From: Methylobacterium mesophilicum SR1.6/6
GTDB taxonomy: Bacteria > Pseudomonadota > Alphaproteobacteria > Rhizobiales > Beijerinckiaceae
Assembly: GCF_000364445.2 (NCBI RefSeq)
Contig: NZ_CP043538.1
Span: forward strand, 4,049,447-4,113,446
DNA: 64,000 nt
Direction of reading: 5' to 3'
The notes under the pieces were generated by a model. The model worked only from the letters and a program-made list of their open reading frames with translations. It did not search any database and was not told the origin of the DNA. How positions within the stretch are numbered: position 1 is the first letter of the stretch; every line of letters begins with the position of its first letter. This document shows positions 27,022-35,125 of this stretch, piece by piece. The translations under genes were made by a program, and so were the position numbers.

Positions 27022-28101
27022 TCAGGCGTTGTCGCCCCGGATCGCCGCGATGACGGCGTCGGTGACCTGCCGGGTCGTCGCCTTGCCGCCCAGATCGGGC
27101 GTGTGCAGGTTCGGATCCGCGGTCACCCGCTCGACGGCGCGCATCAGCCGGTCGGCCGCCGGCTTCTCGCCGAGGTGCTCCAGCATCTGGCAGGCCGTCC
27201 AGAAGGTCGCGACCGGGTTGGCGATGCCTTTGCCGGTGATGTCGAAGGCCGAGCCGTGGATCGGCTCGAACATCGACGGGAAGGTCCGCTCGGGGTTGAT
27301 GTTGGCGGTCGGCGCGATGCCGAGCGAGCCCGCGAGGGCCGCCGCGAGGTCCGATAGGATGTCGGCGTGCAGATTCGTCGCCACGATCGTGTCGAGGGTC
27401 TCGGGCTTGGTCACCATGCGCATGGTCATGGCGTCGACCAGCATCTTGTCCCAGGTGACGTCCGGGAAATCCTTCGCGACCTCGGCGGCGATCTCGTCCC
27501 ACATCACCATGGCGTGGCGCTGGGCGTTGGACTTGGTGACGACGGTGAGCAGCTTGCGCGGGCGAGAGCGGGCGAGCTCGAAGGCGTAGCGGATGATCCG
27601 GTCGACGCCCGAGCGGGTCATCATCGAGACGTCGGTGGCGACCTCGTTGGGGTGGCCCTGGTGGACCCGGCCGCCGACGCCCGCATACTCGCCCTCCGAG
27701 TTCTCGCGCACGATCACCCAGTCGAGCTCCGGCCCCGAGACGTTGCGCAGCGGGCTGGTGATGCCCGGCAGGATCCGGGTCGGGCGGACGTTGGCGTACT
27801 GGTCGAAGGGCTGGCAGATCGCGAGCCGCAGGCCCCAGAGGGTGATGTGATCGGGCACGTCCGGCGCGCCGACGGCGCCGAAGAAGATCGCGTCGTGGTC
27901 CCGGATCTGCTCGCGGCCGTCGGCCGGCATCATCACGCCGTGCTTCTTGTAATAGTCCGAGCCCCAGTCGAAATGGTCGAACGTGAAGGCGAAGGAGCCG
28001 GTCTTCTCGGCCAGCGCGTCGAGCACCTCGATGCCGGCGGCGATGACCTCGACGCCGATGCCGTCTGCGGGGATGGCCGCGATGGTGTAAGTCTTCGTCA
28101 T
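27022..28101 (-). CDS. Tartrate dehydrogenase/decarboxylase-like (isocitrate/isopropylmalate dehydrogenase family)
   Basis: NAD- and metal-dependent beta-decarboxylating dehydrogenase, about 359 residues, of the TtuC/DmlA group. These act on tartrate, D-malate and related hydroxyacids. Motifs: IPADGIGVEVIAAGIEVLDA, FFGAVGAPDVPDHITLWGLR, the substrate Arg in YANVRPTRILPG, VRENSEGEYAGVGGR, VTKSNAQRHAMVMW (catalytic Lys), DAMTMRMVTKPETLDTIVAT with metal Asp, and the NAD loop EPIHGSAFDITGKGIANP. Two adjacent ATGs exist (28104 and 28101); the second fits AAGGAG spacing better. It follows the MFS gene by 28 bases, so import and oxidation are co-expressed. Confidence 0.88.
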   Translation of the reverse strand: MTKTYTIAAIPADGIGVEVIAAGIEVLDALAEKTGSFAFTFDHFDWGSDYYKKHGVMMPADGREQIRDHDAIFFGAVGAPDVPDHITLWGLRLAICQPFDQYANVRPTRILPGITSPLRNVSGPELDWVIVRENSEGEYAGVGGRVHQGHPNEVATDVSMMTRSGVDRIIRYAFELARSRPRKLLTVVTKSNAQRHAMVMWDEIAAEVAKDFPDVTWDKMLVDAMTMRMVTKPETLDTIVATNLHADILSDLAAALAGSLGIAPTANINPERTFPSMFEPIHGSAFDITGKGIANPVATFWTACQMLEHLGEKPAADRLMRAVERVTADPNLHTPDLGGKATTRQVTDAVIAAIRGDNA

Positions 28102-28129
28102 CATCGATCTCCTTGAGCTTTGGAAAGGT

Positions 28130-29428
28130 TCAGCGGGCGACCGCGCCGGCGGGCTCGGCGCGCCGCCCGGCCCGGGCGACCACCAGGGTCAGGATGGCGG
28201 AGAGCACGAGCAGGCCCGCCACGAACATCAGGCCGCCGGAGAAGCTGCCGGTCCGGTCCCGGATCCAGCCGATCACCCAGGGGCCGACGAAGCCGCCGAG
28301 ATTGCCGATCGCGTTGATGGTGGCGATCCCCACGGCCGCCGCCGAGCCGGACAGGAACATGGTCGGCATGGCCCAGAGAGGCGGCTTCGCGGCGCTGATC
28401 CCGACATTGACGAGGCTCAGCGCGGCGACGACCGCGAGCACGGAGGCGGCGCCCCCGGCCAGGATCAGGCCGACGGCCGCGGCGAGGCAGGCGATCACCA
28501 CGTGCCACGTGCGCTCGCCGGTCCTGTCGGAATGACGCGCCCAGAGCACCATCGCCACCACCGCCACGGAGGGCGGCACGGCGTTGAGCAGGCCCACCGC
28601 CATCGTCGACAGGCCCAATCCCTTGATGATCTGTGGCGCCCAGATGCCCAGCGTGTAGAGGCCGGCTGAAGTGCCAAAATAGATGAGCGCGAGGGCCAGC
28701 ACGCGCGGGTCGGAGAGTCCGCTCAGGAGACTGTGGCGGGCGCTCGTCTGTTTGCGGGCGCGCTCCGCCTCCATCTCGGCGACGAGCCACGCCCGCTGAT
28801 CGGCGGCGAGCCACGTCGCCTTCTCGGGCCGGTCGGTCAGGTAGAACAGCACGACGACCCCGAGGATCACGGCGGGCACCGCCTCGACCAGGAACATCCA
28901 CTGCCAGCCGTGCAGGCCGAGAAGCCCCTCCATCTCGAGGAGCAGGCTCGACAGGGGCGAGCCGAGCAGCACGGAGATCGGCGCCGCCGCCATGAACAGG
29001 GACACCACCGCGGCGCGGTAGCGGGCCGGGAACCAGTAGCTCAGGTAGAGGATGATGCCGGGAAAGAAGCCGGCCTCGGCGGCGCCGAGCAGGAAGCGCA
29101 GCACGTAGAAGCTCGTCTCGCCGGCGATGAAGGCGAAGGCTCCCGAGAGGAAGCCCCAGGTGATCATCACCCGGGCGATCCAGAGCCGCGCGCCGACCTT
29201 GTCGAGGATGATGTTCGAGGGGACCTCGAACAGGAAATATCCGAAGAAGAAGATCCCGGCCCCAAAGCCGAAGACTGTCGACGAGAAGCCGAGATCCTTG
29301 TTCATCGTCAATGCCGCGAAACCGATGTTCACGCGGTCGATGAAGGCGATGAAATAGAGGAGGCAGATGAAGGGTATCAACCGCCACGCGACGCGGCGCA
29401 TCGTGGCCTGCTCGAGCGAGCCGTCCAT
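28130..29428 (-). CDS. MFS transporter, anion:cation symporter family (tartrate/phthalate-type)
   Basis: Twelve-helix major facilitator of 432 residues. The start at 29428 follows GGGAGGATGCG. N-terminal helices read LIPFICLLYFIAFIDRVNIG, a signature of ACS-family carboxylate importers, then FGAGIFFFGYFLFEVPSNI and FLLGAAEAGFFPGIILYLSY. The central loop is basic and acidic (about residues 200-235), and six more helices follow. The family imports tartrate, phthalate, galactarate and similar acids with protons. Gene order importer, then dehydrogenase, with a divergent GntR gene supports uptake and oxidation of a hydroxy-dicarboxylate or sugar acid. Confidence 0.9.
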   Translation of the reverse strand: MDGSLEQATMRRVAWRLIPFICLLYFIAFIDRVNIGFAALTMNKDLGFSSTVFGFGAGIFFFGYFLFEVPSNIILDKVGARLWIARVMITWGFLSGAFAFIAGETSFYVLRFLLGAAEAGFFPGIILYLSYWFPARYRAAVVSLFMAAAPISVLLGSPLSSLLLEMEGLLGLHGWQWMFLVEAVPAVILGVVVLFYLTDRPEKATWLAADQRAWLVAEMEAERARKQTSARHSLLSGLSDPRVLALALIYFGTSAGLYTLGIWAPQIIKGLGLSTMAVGLLNAVPPSVAVVAMVLWARHSDRTGERTWHVVIACLAAAVGLILAGGAASVLAVVAALSLVNVGISAAKPPLWAMPTMFLSGSAAAVGIATINAIGNLGGFVGPWVIGWIRDRTGSFSGGLMFVAGLLVLSAILTLVVARAGRRAEPAGAVAR

Positions 29429-29466
29429 CGCATCCTCCCAGTGCCGCGACGCGCTGCTGTTCCTTG

Positions 29467-29486
29467 CGCGCCATCTTCCATGCAAG
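29467..29486 (-). promoter_or_regulatory. Candidate GntR operator upstream of the MFS gene
   Basis: On the plus strand, ATCTTCCATGCAAGAT (29472-29487) is an inverted repeat (ATCTT-N6-AAGAT). It overlaps the 18-base motif (29467-29484) shared with the amidohydrolase promoter. It lies 38 bases before the MFS start and about 95 bases before the divergent GntR gene, a usual place for an FCD-type GntR operator. Binding is inferred. Confidence 0.5.
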
Positions 29487-29581
29487 ATGAAATACAGGTA
29501 CGGCCGATGAGGTGGGCTGTCAACGCGTGTTCCGCAGGGGCCCCGGACAGTGATAGGGCTGCCTTGCTAGGGGAGGGGTCG

Positions 29582-30307
29582 ATGGCGCGGGCGCAGCCCA
29601 GCAAGGGTCAGGACGGGCAGGCGGGCGCCGACGAGGGTCAGAGACCCGCCTCCCTGGTCGACGCGGCTTACGCGGCGATGCGCGCCGCGATCCGGGACGC
29701 CAGCTTCACCCCGGGTTATCAGGCCTCCGAGCAGGAGATCGCCCTGCGGCTCGGCATGAGCCGGACCCCGGTCCACGAGGCGGCCATCCGTCTGCAGGAG
29801 GACGGGCTCGTGCGGGTCCTGCCCCGGAAGGGCATCCTGATCCTGGCGCTGGCGCCGGACGACATGCGCGAGATCTACGACGTCGTGATCGCGATGGATG
29901 GCCGGGCGGCGGAACTGGTCGCCGCGCTGCCGGACGACGCGCGCCATGCGGCCGCGCAGGTCCTCGACGGCCACACGGACGCAATGGCGGACGCGCACGC
30001 CAGCGGCGATCTCCTCGGCTGGGGTCAGGCGGACGGGGCGTTCCACGCCGCGCTGATCGAGCAGGCCCGGAACGGCCGCATGAGCCGGATCGTGCAGGCG
30101 ATCAACGACCAGTCCCATCGGGCGCGGATGCTGACGCTCAACCTCCGCCGGGGTCTCGACGCCTCGATCGCGGAGCACCGGCGCATCGCCGGAGCGGTCC
30201 GCGCGGGCGATGCCGCCGAGGCCCTCGACGCCGCGCGCCAGCATCGCATCCGGGCCCGGAACGAGTTGCTGCCCCTCCTGAGCAGCTACGGCCTCAAGCA
30301 CCTTTAG
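29582..30307 (+). CDS. GntR family transcriptional regulator (FCD subfamily)
   Basis: DNA-binding regulator of 241 residues. The winged helix-turn-helix is at about residues 25-95 (AAIRDASFTPGYQASEQEIA, then LGMSRTPVHEAAIRLQEDGL, VRVLPRKGILI). The FCD ligand domain follows (about 100-230), with LVAALPDDARHAAAQVLDGH, a metal/ligand His-Asp set in QADGAFHAALIEQA, and EHRRIAGAVRAGDAAEALDA. The ATG at 29582 has GGGGAGGGG directly upstream. It reads away from the MFS/dehydrogenase operon and most likely represses it, with an organic acid as inducer. Confidence 0.9.
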   Translation: MARAQPSKGQDGQAGADEGQRPASLVDAAYAAMRAAIRDASFTPGYQASEQEIALRLGMSRTPVHEAAIRLQEDGLVRVLPRKGILILALAPDDMREIYDVVIAMDGRAAELVAALPDDARHAAAQVLDGHTDAMADAHASGDLLGWGQADGAFHAALIEQARNGRMSRIVQAINDQSHRARMLTLNLRRGLDASIAEHRRIAGAVRAGDAAEALDAARQHRIRARNELLPLLSSYGLKHL

Positions 30308-30334
30308 CGCAGATGCGATCCCTCCACCGCTTCA

Positions 30335-30351
30335 TGTAACGTTTTGTGACA
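30335..30351 (+). promoter_or_regulatory. Direct-repeat operator upstream of the response regulator
   Basis: TGTAACGTTTTGTGACA contains two half-sites (TGTAAC and TGTGAC) ten bases apart, the spacing favoured by OmpR-type dimers. An inverted copy, CGTAACGTTCCGTAACG when read on the minus strand, lies after the kinase gene at 32529-32545. It sits 49 bases before the response regulator start, which suggests autoregulation. Confidence 0.5.
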
Positions 30352-30400
30352 GCGGCCGGATTCGCGTTGCCGCCGCGTCGGCGGCGCCTATGCTCCAGCC

Positions 30401-31132
30401 ATGCACGAAGGCACGACCATCGCCGTCGTCGAGGACGATCCCGACATCCGTACGCTGCTCGCCGGCTACCTGGAGGGCGAGGGCTTTCGCGTCGTCGCGC
30501 TCGACGGCGGCGCCAGCCTCGACCGGCTCCTGGCCTCCGGCACGCTCCCGGACCTGATCGTCCTCGACTGGATGCTGCCCGGCGAGGACGGGCTCTCGAT
30601 CTGCCGGCGCCTGCGCGACGCGAACGGGCCGCCGGTGGTGATGCTCACTGCCAAGGACGAGGATATCGACCGGGTGCTCGGCCTGGAGATGGGCGCCGAC
30701 GACTACGTCTCGAAGCCCTTCAATCCGCGGGTGCTGCTCGCCCGCATTCGCGCCGTCCTGCGCCGGGCCAACGGCGGAGGCTCTGCCGCCGAGCCCGGAC
30801 CGGAAACGCTGAGCGTAGCCGACCTCGTCATCAACCTCGCCGCCCGCACCGTCACCACCGGAGCGCCGGCCACCGAGGTACCCCTCACCAGCGCCGAGTA
30901 CGACCTGCTGCACTGCTTCGTCACGCGCCCGCAACGGGTGCTCTCGCGCGACCAGCTCCTCGACTGGACACGCGGGCGGACCGCCGACGCCTTCGATCGC
31001 ACCATCGACGTCCAGGTCAGCCGCCTGCGGCACAGGCTCGACGCCGCCGGCAGCAGCGCCGCCGGCCTCCTCAAGACCGTGCGCAACGCGGGATATATCC
31101 TGGCGGCAGCGGTGAAGCCCGGAAGCCCGTGA
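30401..31132 (+). CDS. OmpR-family response regulator
   Basis: DNA-binding response regulator of 243 residues. The receiver (about 5-120) keeps all key residues: acidic pair in VVEDDPDIRTLL, phospho-acceptor Asp in LIVLDWMLPGEDG, Thr in VMLTAKDEDIDRVLG and Lys in DYVSKPFNPR. The C-terminal winged helix (about 140-235) reads TSAEYDLLHCFVTRPQRVLS, DQLLDWTRG, then DVQVSRLRHRLD and KTVRNAGYIL. Its stop overlaps the start of the kinase gene (TGATG), so the pair is translationally coupled. A direct-repeat operator precedes it. Confidence 0.95.
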   Translation: MHEGTTIAVVEDDPDIRTLLAGYLEGEGFRVVALDGGASLDRLLASGTLPDLIVLDWMLPGEDGLSICRRLRDANGPPVVMLTAKDEDIDRVLGLEMGADDYVSKPFNPRVLLARIRAVLRRANGGGSAAEPGPETLSVADLVINLAARTVTTGAPATEVPLTSAEYDLLHCFVTRPQRVLSRDQLLDWTRGRTADAFDRTIDVQVSRLRHRLDAAGSSAAGLLKTVRNAGYILAAAVKPGSP

Positions 31133-32505
31133 TGAGCCGCGTCGGCCTGCTCGGCCGGATCATGCTGCTTCTCCTGGGGGCGCTGTCGCTGCTCGTCCTC
31201 GCCACCGTGGGCGTCGACAGCTGGCAGCGGGGCCAGGAGATCTCGCCCTACAAGACGCCGTTTCCCCGCGTGGACCAGGCGGCGGGAATCATCTCGCTCC
31301 TGTCGGAGGCCGATCCGGCACAGCGGCCGGCGATCCTGAAGGCCGTGAGCGGCGAGGCGCTCGCCGTGGACATCGTCGACACGCCGCCCGACGAAACCAC
31401 GCTGATCCGCGAGCCGCGTCTTGAGGCACGCCTGCGCCGCCTGACCAGCGAGCCGGCCAGCCAGGTCTCCGCGTTCACCCGCCCCGACATGCTGCGCCAC
31501 GGCGTCAATGCGGCCGACGTGGCCCGGGCGGATGTCACGCGGCCCCAGGGCGGCCTGGCCCTGGCCAGCGCCCGGTTGCCGGACGGCCGGACCGTCGTCA
31601 TCACGACGATCCGGAGCCATCGCTCGCTGATGCCCTGGCTGCTGGGTCAGCCGCTCAGCCTGTGGGTCGCGGCCCTCGGCGTGGCGGTGGCGGGCCTCGT
31701 CCTGGTCGGCGCCCGCCACGAACTTGCCCCGCTGCGGCGCCTCACGGATGCGGTCTCCCGCTTCGACGGCCACGTACCGGAGCGGGTGAGTGCTCCGCGC
31801 GGCGCCCCGGAGATCCGGCGTCTCGCGCGCGCGGTCCAGCACATGCAGGAGCGGATCGCCGGCCTCATGGCCGAGCGCTCGCTGCTGATCGGCGCAATCT
31901 CACACGACCTCAAGACCTACCTGACACGCCTGCGCCTGCGGGCCGAAGGGGTCGGCGAGGCGGTCGTGCGCGACCGGATCGTGTCTGATCTCGACGCCAT
32001 GACCGACCTGATCGAGACGTCCCTCGGCTTCGCCCGCGGCACCGCCGTCCAGGCCACCCGGTCGGCGGTGGATCTCGCCGACCTCGTGGCCGTCGAGGTC
32101 GCCGAGCACGCCGCGCAGGGCGCCAACATCCGCATGACCGGCGAGGAGGTGCGGGACGCCACGGTGGCGGGGGATGCCGTCGCCCTGCGCCGGGTCGTCG
32201 CCAACCTCATCGGGAACGCCGTCAAGTTCGGTCGGACCTCGGTGGCGGTCGCGGTGCAGCGTGTTGGAGCGGTCTGCCAGATCGTCGTCGAGGATGACGG
32301 ACCGGGGATCCCGGAGGCGGAGCGGTCGGCGGTGTTCAGCCCCTACTACCGGGTCGAGCGGTCCCGGAACCGCCAGACCGGCGGTACGGGCCTGGGCCTC
32401 GCGATCAGCCGGCAGATCGCCGAGGCGCATGGCGGCTCCGTGGTCGCCGAGGCGGGTGCGCGGGGCGGGGCGCGGCTCGTCCTGACGCTGCCGAGCCTGG
32501 CCTGA
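31132..32505 (+). CDS. EnvZ-type sensor histidine kinase
   Basis: Membrane sensor kinase of 457 residues, partner of the preceding regulator. Two membrane helices (about residues 7-27 and 178-200) flank a periplasmic domain of about 145 residues. A HAMP segment and the HisKA domain with ISHDLKTYLTRLRLRAEG (phospho-acceptor His near residue 258) follow. The ATPase domain has N box NLIGNAVKFG, G1 VEDDGPGIPEAER, and G2 GGTGLGLAISRQIAEAHGGS. The common Pro after the H box (HDLRTPLTR) is Tyr here. The start overlaps the regulator stop. Signal unknown. Confidence 0.94.
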   Translation: MSRVGLLGRIMLLLLGALSLLVLATVGVDSWQRGQEISPYKTPFPRVDQAAGIISLLSEADPAQRPAILKAVSGEALAVDIVDTPPDETTLIREPRLEARLRRLTSEPASQVSAFTRPDMLRHGVNAADVARADVTRPQGGLALASARLPDGRTVVITTIRSHRSLMPWLLGQPLSLWVAALGVAVAGLVLVGARHELAPLRRLTDAVSRFDGHVPERVSAPRGAPEIRRLARAVQHMQERIAGLMAERSLLIGAISHDLKTYLTRLRLRAEGVGEAVVRDRIVSDLDAMTDLIETSLGFARGTAVQATRSAVDLADLVAVEVAEHAAQGANIRMTGEEVRDATVAGDAVALRRVVANLIGNAVKFGRTSVAVAVQRVGAVCQIVVEDDGPGIPEAERSAVFSPYYRVERSRNRQTGGTGLGLAISRQIAEAHGGSVVAEAGARGGARLVLTLPSLA

Positions 32506-32528
32506 CGGCTCGGGCGCACGCAACTCAT

Positions 32529-32545
32529 CGTTACGGAACGTTACG
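32529..32545 (-). promoter_or_regulatory. Second copy of the direct-repeat operator
   Basis: CGTTACGGAACGTTACG (plus strand) is the reverse of CGTAACGTTCCGTAACG, which matches the element before the response regulator at most positions. It lies between the kinase stop and the first GCG_CRPN gene, 128 bases before that gene's ATG. This is a plausible link between the two-component system and the small secreted proteins. Confidence 0.45.
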
Positions 32546-32673
32546 ATCCGGCGCCTGCCCGTCACACCCGGGCACAGCGCGCGGGCGAACCTCTGCTCAC
32601 ACGTCGCGGCTTCACGGGCCGGGGCAATTCTGAGAGCCCGACACCCCCTCACACGAGCAGAAGGAACTCATCG

Positions 32674-32937
32674 ATGCTGAAGATATTCGCCCCGGCCGCG
32701 CTGCTCGCCGCGCTCGCGGTCCCGGCCTCGGCCCTGCCGCAAGTCCAGTACGCGGTGTCCGATGGACCGGGCGACGCGCAGATCATCCAGGTCTACGGCG
32801 GCTGCGGTCCCTACGCCCATCGTGGCCCCTACGGCGGCTGCCGCCCGGGCGGTCAGTGGGGCGGCTATGTCCGGGGCGTCTCCTGTCCGGCCGGCTTCCA
32901 CATCGGGCCTTACGGCCGCCGCTGCTGGCCGAACTGA
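32674..32937 (+). CDS. GCG_CRPN-type small secreted protein
   Basis: An 87-residue secreted protein. The signal peptide (MLKIFAPAALLAALAVPASA) is followed by a mature part carrying the two signatures of the group: GGCGPYAHRGPYGGCRPGGQ and a C-terminal CPAGFHIGPYGRRCWPN. Four Cys suggest two disulfides. Function of this family is unknown; members are common and multicopy in Methylobacterium and relatives. AAGGAACTCATCG precedes the ATG. It lies just after the two-component system and before a paralogue. Confidence 0.8.
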   Translation: MLKIFAPAALLAALAVPASALPQVQYAVSDGPGDAQIIQVYGGCGPYAHRGPYGGCRPGGQWGGYVRGVSCPAGFHIGPYGRRCWPN

Positions 32938-32994
32938 GCTCGATCCTGAGTCCGCTTCCCGTCCGGCAAGGGCCGGACATCCTTGGAGGAGATC

Positions 32995-33315
32995 ATGATT
33001 CGCACGCTTGCCCTTCCCGTCGCGCTCGCGGCGGGCGTTCTGATGGCCGGCACGAGCGCCGAGGCGCGCGACGGGTGCGGCCCCGGCTTTCACCGCAATT
33101 TCTATGGATGGTGCCGGCCGAACGGCTTCTATCGTCCGTACGTGTTCGTCCCGGCCTACCGCCGGTTCGGCTACCGGTGGCATTACGGCTACCGTCACGG
33201 CTGGCACCGCGGCTTCGCGTGGCACCGCGGCTATCGCTGGGGCGGATTCCGCCACGTGGGTTGGCACGGTGGATGGCATCGGGGTTGGCACGGCGGCTGG
33301 CACCGCCGCTGGTGA
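32995..33315 (+). CDS. GCG_CRPN-type secreted protein with His/Trp-rich repeats
   Basis: A 106-residue paralogue of the previous gene. A signal peptide ends near AEA, followed by GCGPGFHRNFYGWCRPNGFY, the compact GCG...CRPN motif. The C-terminal half is low complexity, with repeated WHRG, WHGG and YR units (for example GWHGGWHRGWHGGWHRRW). The His density could bind metals; this is inference only. The start at 32995 follows GGAGGAGATC and is preferred to an upstream in-frame ATG at 32983. Likely co-transcribed with the preceding gene (57-base gap). Confidence 0.8.
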   Translation: MIRTLALPVALAAGVLMAGTSAEARDGCGPGFHRNFYGWCRPNGFYRPYVFVPAYRRFGYRWHYGYRHGWHRGFAWHRGYRWGGFRHVGWHGGWHRGWHGGWHRRW

Positions 33316-33348
33316 AACCGCGCTGCCCGCCCGACGGCAGGAACCGCC

Positions 33349-34335
33349 CTATGGCAGGACCAAGCCCGACACCGCATAGGTCAGGGCGGCGACGAGGCCC
33401 GCGGCCGGCATCGTGATCACCCAGGCGACCACGATGCTCTGCGCCACGTTCCAGCGGACAGCGGAGACCCGGCGGGCCGCCCCGACCCCGACGATCGCCC
33501 CGGTGATCGTGTGGGTGGTGGAGACCGGGATGCCGAGGGCCGTCGCGGCGAACAGCGTGACGGCCCCGCCCGTCTCGGCGCAGAAGCCCTGCATGGGCGA
33601 CAGGCGCGTGATCTTCGATCCCATCGTGTGGACGATGCGCCAGCCGCCTAGCAGAGTGCCGAGCGCCATGGCGGTCTGGCAGGACAGGACTACCCACAGG
33701 GGGACATGGAAGCTGCCACTCTCACCGTGCGCGTAGAGCAGGGCCGCGATGATGCCCATGGTCTTCTGGGCATCGTTGCCGCCGTGGCCCAGCGAGTAGA
33801 GCGAGGCCGAGACGAACTGCATCCCGCGGAACAGGCGGTCCACCGCGTAGGGCGTCGAGCGGACGAAGATCCACGACACCGCCAGCATCAGCAGCAGGCC
33901 GAGGGCGAAGCCCAGGGCCGGCGACAGCACGATGGCGGCGCTGGTGGCGATGACGCCGTGCCAGACGATGACGCCCACCCCCGCCTTGGCGATCCCGGCG
34001 CCCAGCAGGCCGCCGATGAGGGCGTGCGAGCTCGAGGAGGGGATCCCGGCGTACCACGTGATCAGGTTCCACGAGATGGCGCCGCCGAGCGCACCCAGGA
34101 TCACCCGATCGTCGACCGCACCGACGTCGATGATGCCGGAGCCCACCGTGCCGGCCACGTGCAGGCCGAAGACCAGGAACGCCACGAAGTTGAAGAACGC
34201 CGCCCAGAATACCGCGTAGCGCGGCGCCAGGACGCGGGTCGACACGATGGTGGCGATGGAGTTCGCCGCATCGTGCAGCCCGTTCAGAAAGTCGAAGACC
34301 AGCGCCAGGGCGATGAGGATGACGAGGAACGTCAC
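33349..34335 (-). CDS. Inorganic phosphate transporter, Pit family
   Basis: Low-affinity phosphate/metal:proton symporter (328 residues, about ten membrane helices). It has the duplicated PiT signatures: FDFLNGLHDAANSIATIVST near the N-terminus and SLGHGGNDAQKTMGIIAALL in the middle. GIPSSSSHALIGGLLGAG and GIPVSTTHTITGAIVGVGAA are also present. Length fits the short bacterial Pit form. It lies 16 bases after the DUF47 gene, and the pair is a common operon in which the DUF47 protein modulates the transporter. The 3' end faces the GCG_CRPN gene. Confidence 0.94.
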   Translation of the reverse strand: MTFLVILIALALVFDFLNGLHDAANSIATIVSTRVLAPRYAVFWAAFFNFVAFLVFGLHVAGTVGSGIIDVGAVDDRVILGALGGAISWNLITWYAGIPSSSSHALIGGLLGAGIAKAGVGVIVWHGVIATSAAIVLSPALGFALGLLLMLAVSWIFVRSTPYAVDRLFRGMQFVSASLYSLGHGGNDAQKTMGIIAALLYAHGESGSFHVPLWVVLSCQTAMALGTLLGGWRIVHTMGSKITRLSPMQGFCAETGGAVTLFAATALGIPVSTTHTITGAIVGVGAARRVSAVRWNVAQSIVVAWVITMPAAGLVAALTYAVSGLVLP

Positions 34336-34351
34336 GCGTGCGGCCCGCGGC

Positions 34352-34993
34352 TCAGACGTGCTCGACCACGATGCTGCTGATCTGGTTCGCCACGTCCTCG
34401 AAGCGGTCCATGACTTTCTCCAGGTGATCGTACAGCTCGGACCCGACCAGGAAGGCCATGGGATCCCGGCCCGACGCCTTGAACAGGGTCTTCAGTCCGG
34501 CGTTATGCAGATCGTCCGCGCGGCCTTCCAGCTCGATGACGCGCTCGGTCAGGGTGTTCAGCGCGGCGGCGTTCTCGCCGAGCGAGCGCAGCTTCGGCAG
34601 CGCCTCGGCTGTGACCTGCGCGGCCTCCTGGATCACGGCCCCCATCTCGCGCATCGCGGGCTCGAAAGCCGTCACTTCGAAGAGCTGCACCGCTTTGGCG
34701 GTCTTGAGCATCTGGTCGATGGCATCGTCCAGGGAGCCGACCAGAGCCTGAATGTCGCCGCGGTCGAAGGGGGTGATGAAGGTCCGGCGCACCGCGAGGA
34801 GCGCGTCCCGCGTGATGGCGTCGGCTTCGTCCTCGCGCGCCGCGATGACCGCACACGCCGCCGGGACATCCTGCGTGCCGTCCAGCAGCGTCCTCAATGC
34901 CGCCGCGCCGTCGACAAGGGTGGCGGCGTGACGCTCGAAGAGATCGAAGAACCGATCCTCCTTCGGCATCAGGGCGCGGAACCAAGCCAGCAT
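34352..34993 (-). CDS. DUF47 family (PhoU-like) protein, partner of Pit
   Basis: Cytoplasmic helical-bundle protein of 213 residues related to PhoU. It starts at ATG 34993 (MLAWFRALMPKEDRFFDLFE), which gives the family's usual N-terminus rather than the longer frame from 35050. Conserved elements: FFDLFERHAATLVDGAAALR, REDEADAITRDALLAVRRTF, TPFDRGDIQALVGSLDDAID (metal-binding Asp/Glu) and ALGRADDLHNAGL-like ELEGRADDLHNAGLKTLF. It is upstream of and co-transcribed with the phosphate transporter. Confidence 0.92.
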   Translation of the reverse strand: MLAWFRALMPKEDRFFDLFERHAATLVDGAAALRTLLDGTQDVPAACAVIAAREDEADAITRDALLAVRRTFITPFDRGDIQALVGSLDDAIDQMLKTAKAVQLFEVTAFEPAMREMGAVIQEAAQVTAEALPKLRSLGENAAALNTLTERVIELEGRADDLHNAGLKTLFKASGRDPMAFLVGSELYDHLEKVMDRFEDVANQISSIVVEHV

Positions 34994-35125
34994 GTCGTGT
35001 CCGGGTCCAGAAATCGAGGTGGTGCCGGCAGACCGGCTTCCGGCAGGCACAACGGACCAAGGGCCCGGACCGATCCCGACGCGCCTGCTTCGACGGGATT
35101 CAGGCCGTCGCGGCGGACCGGCGGC

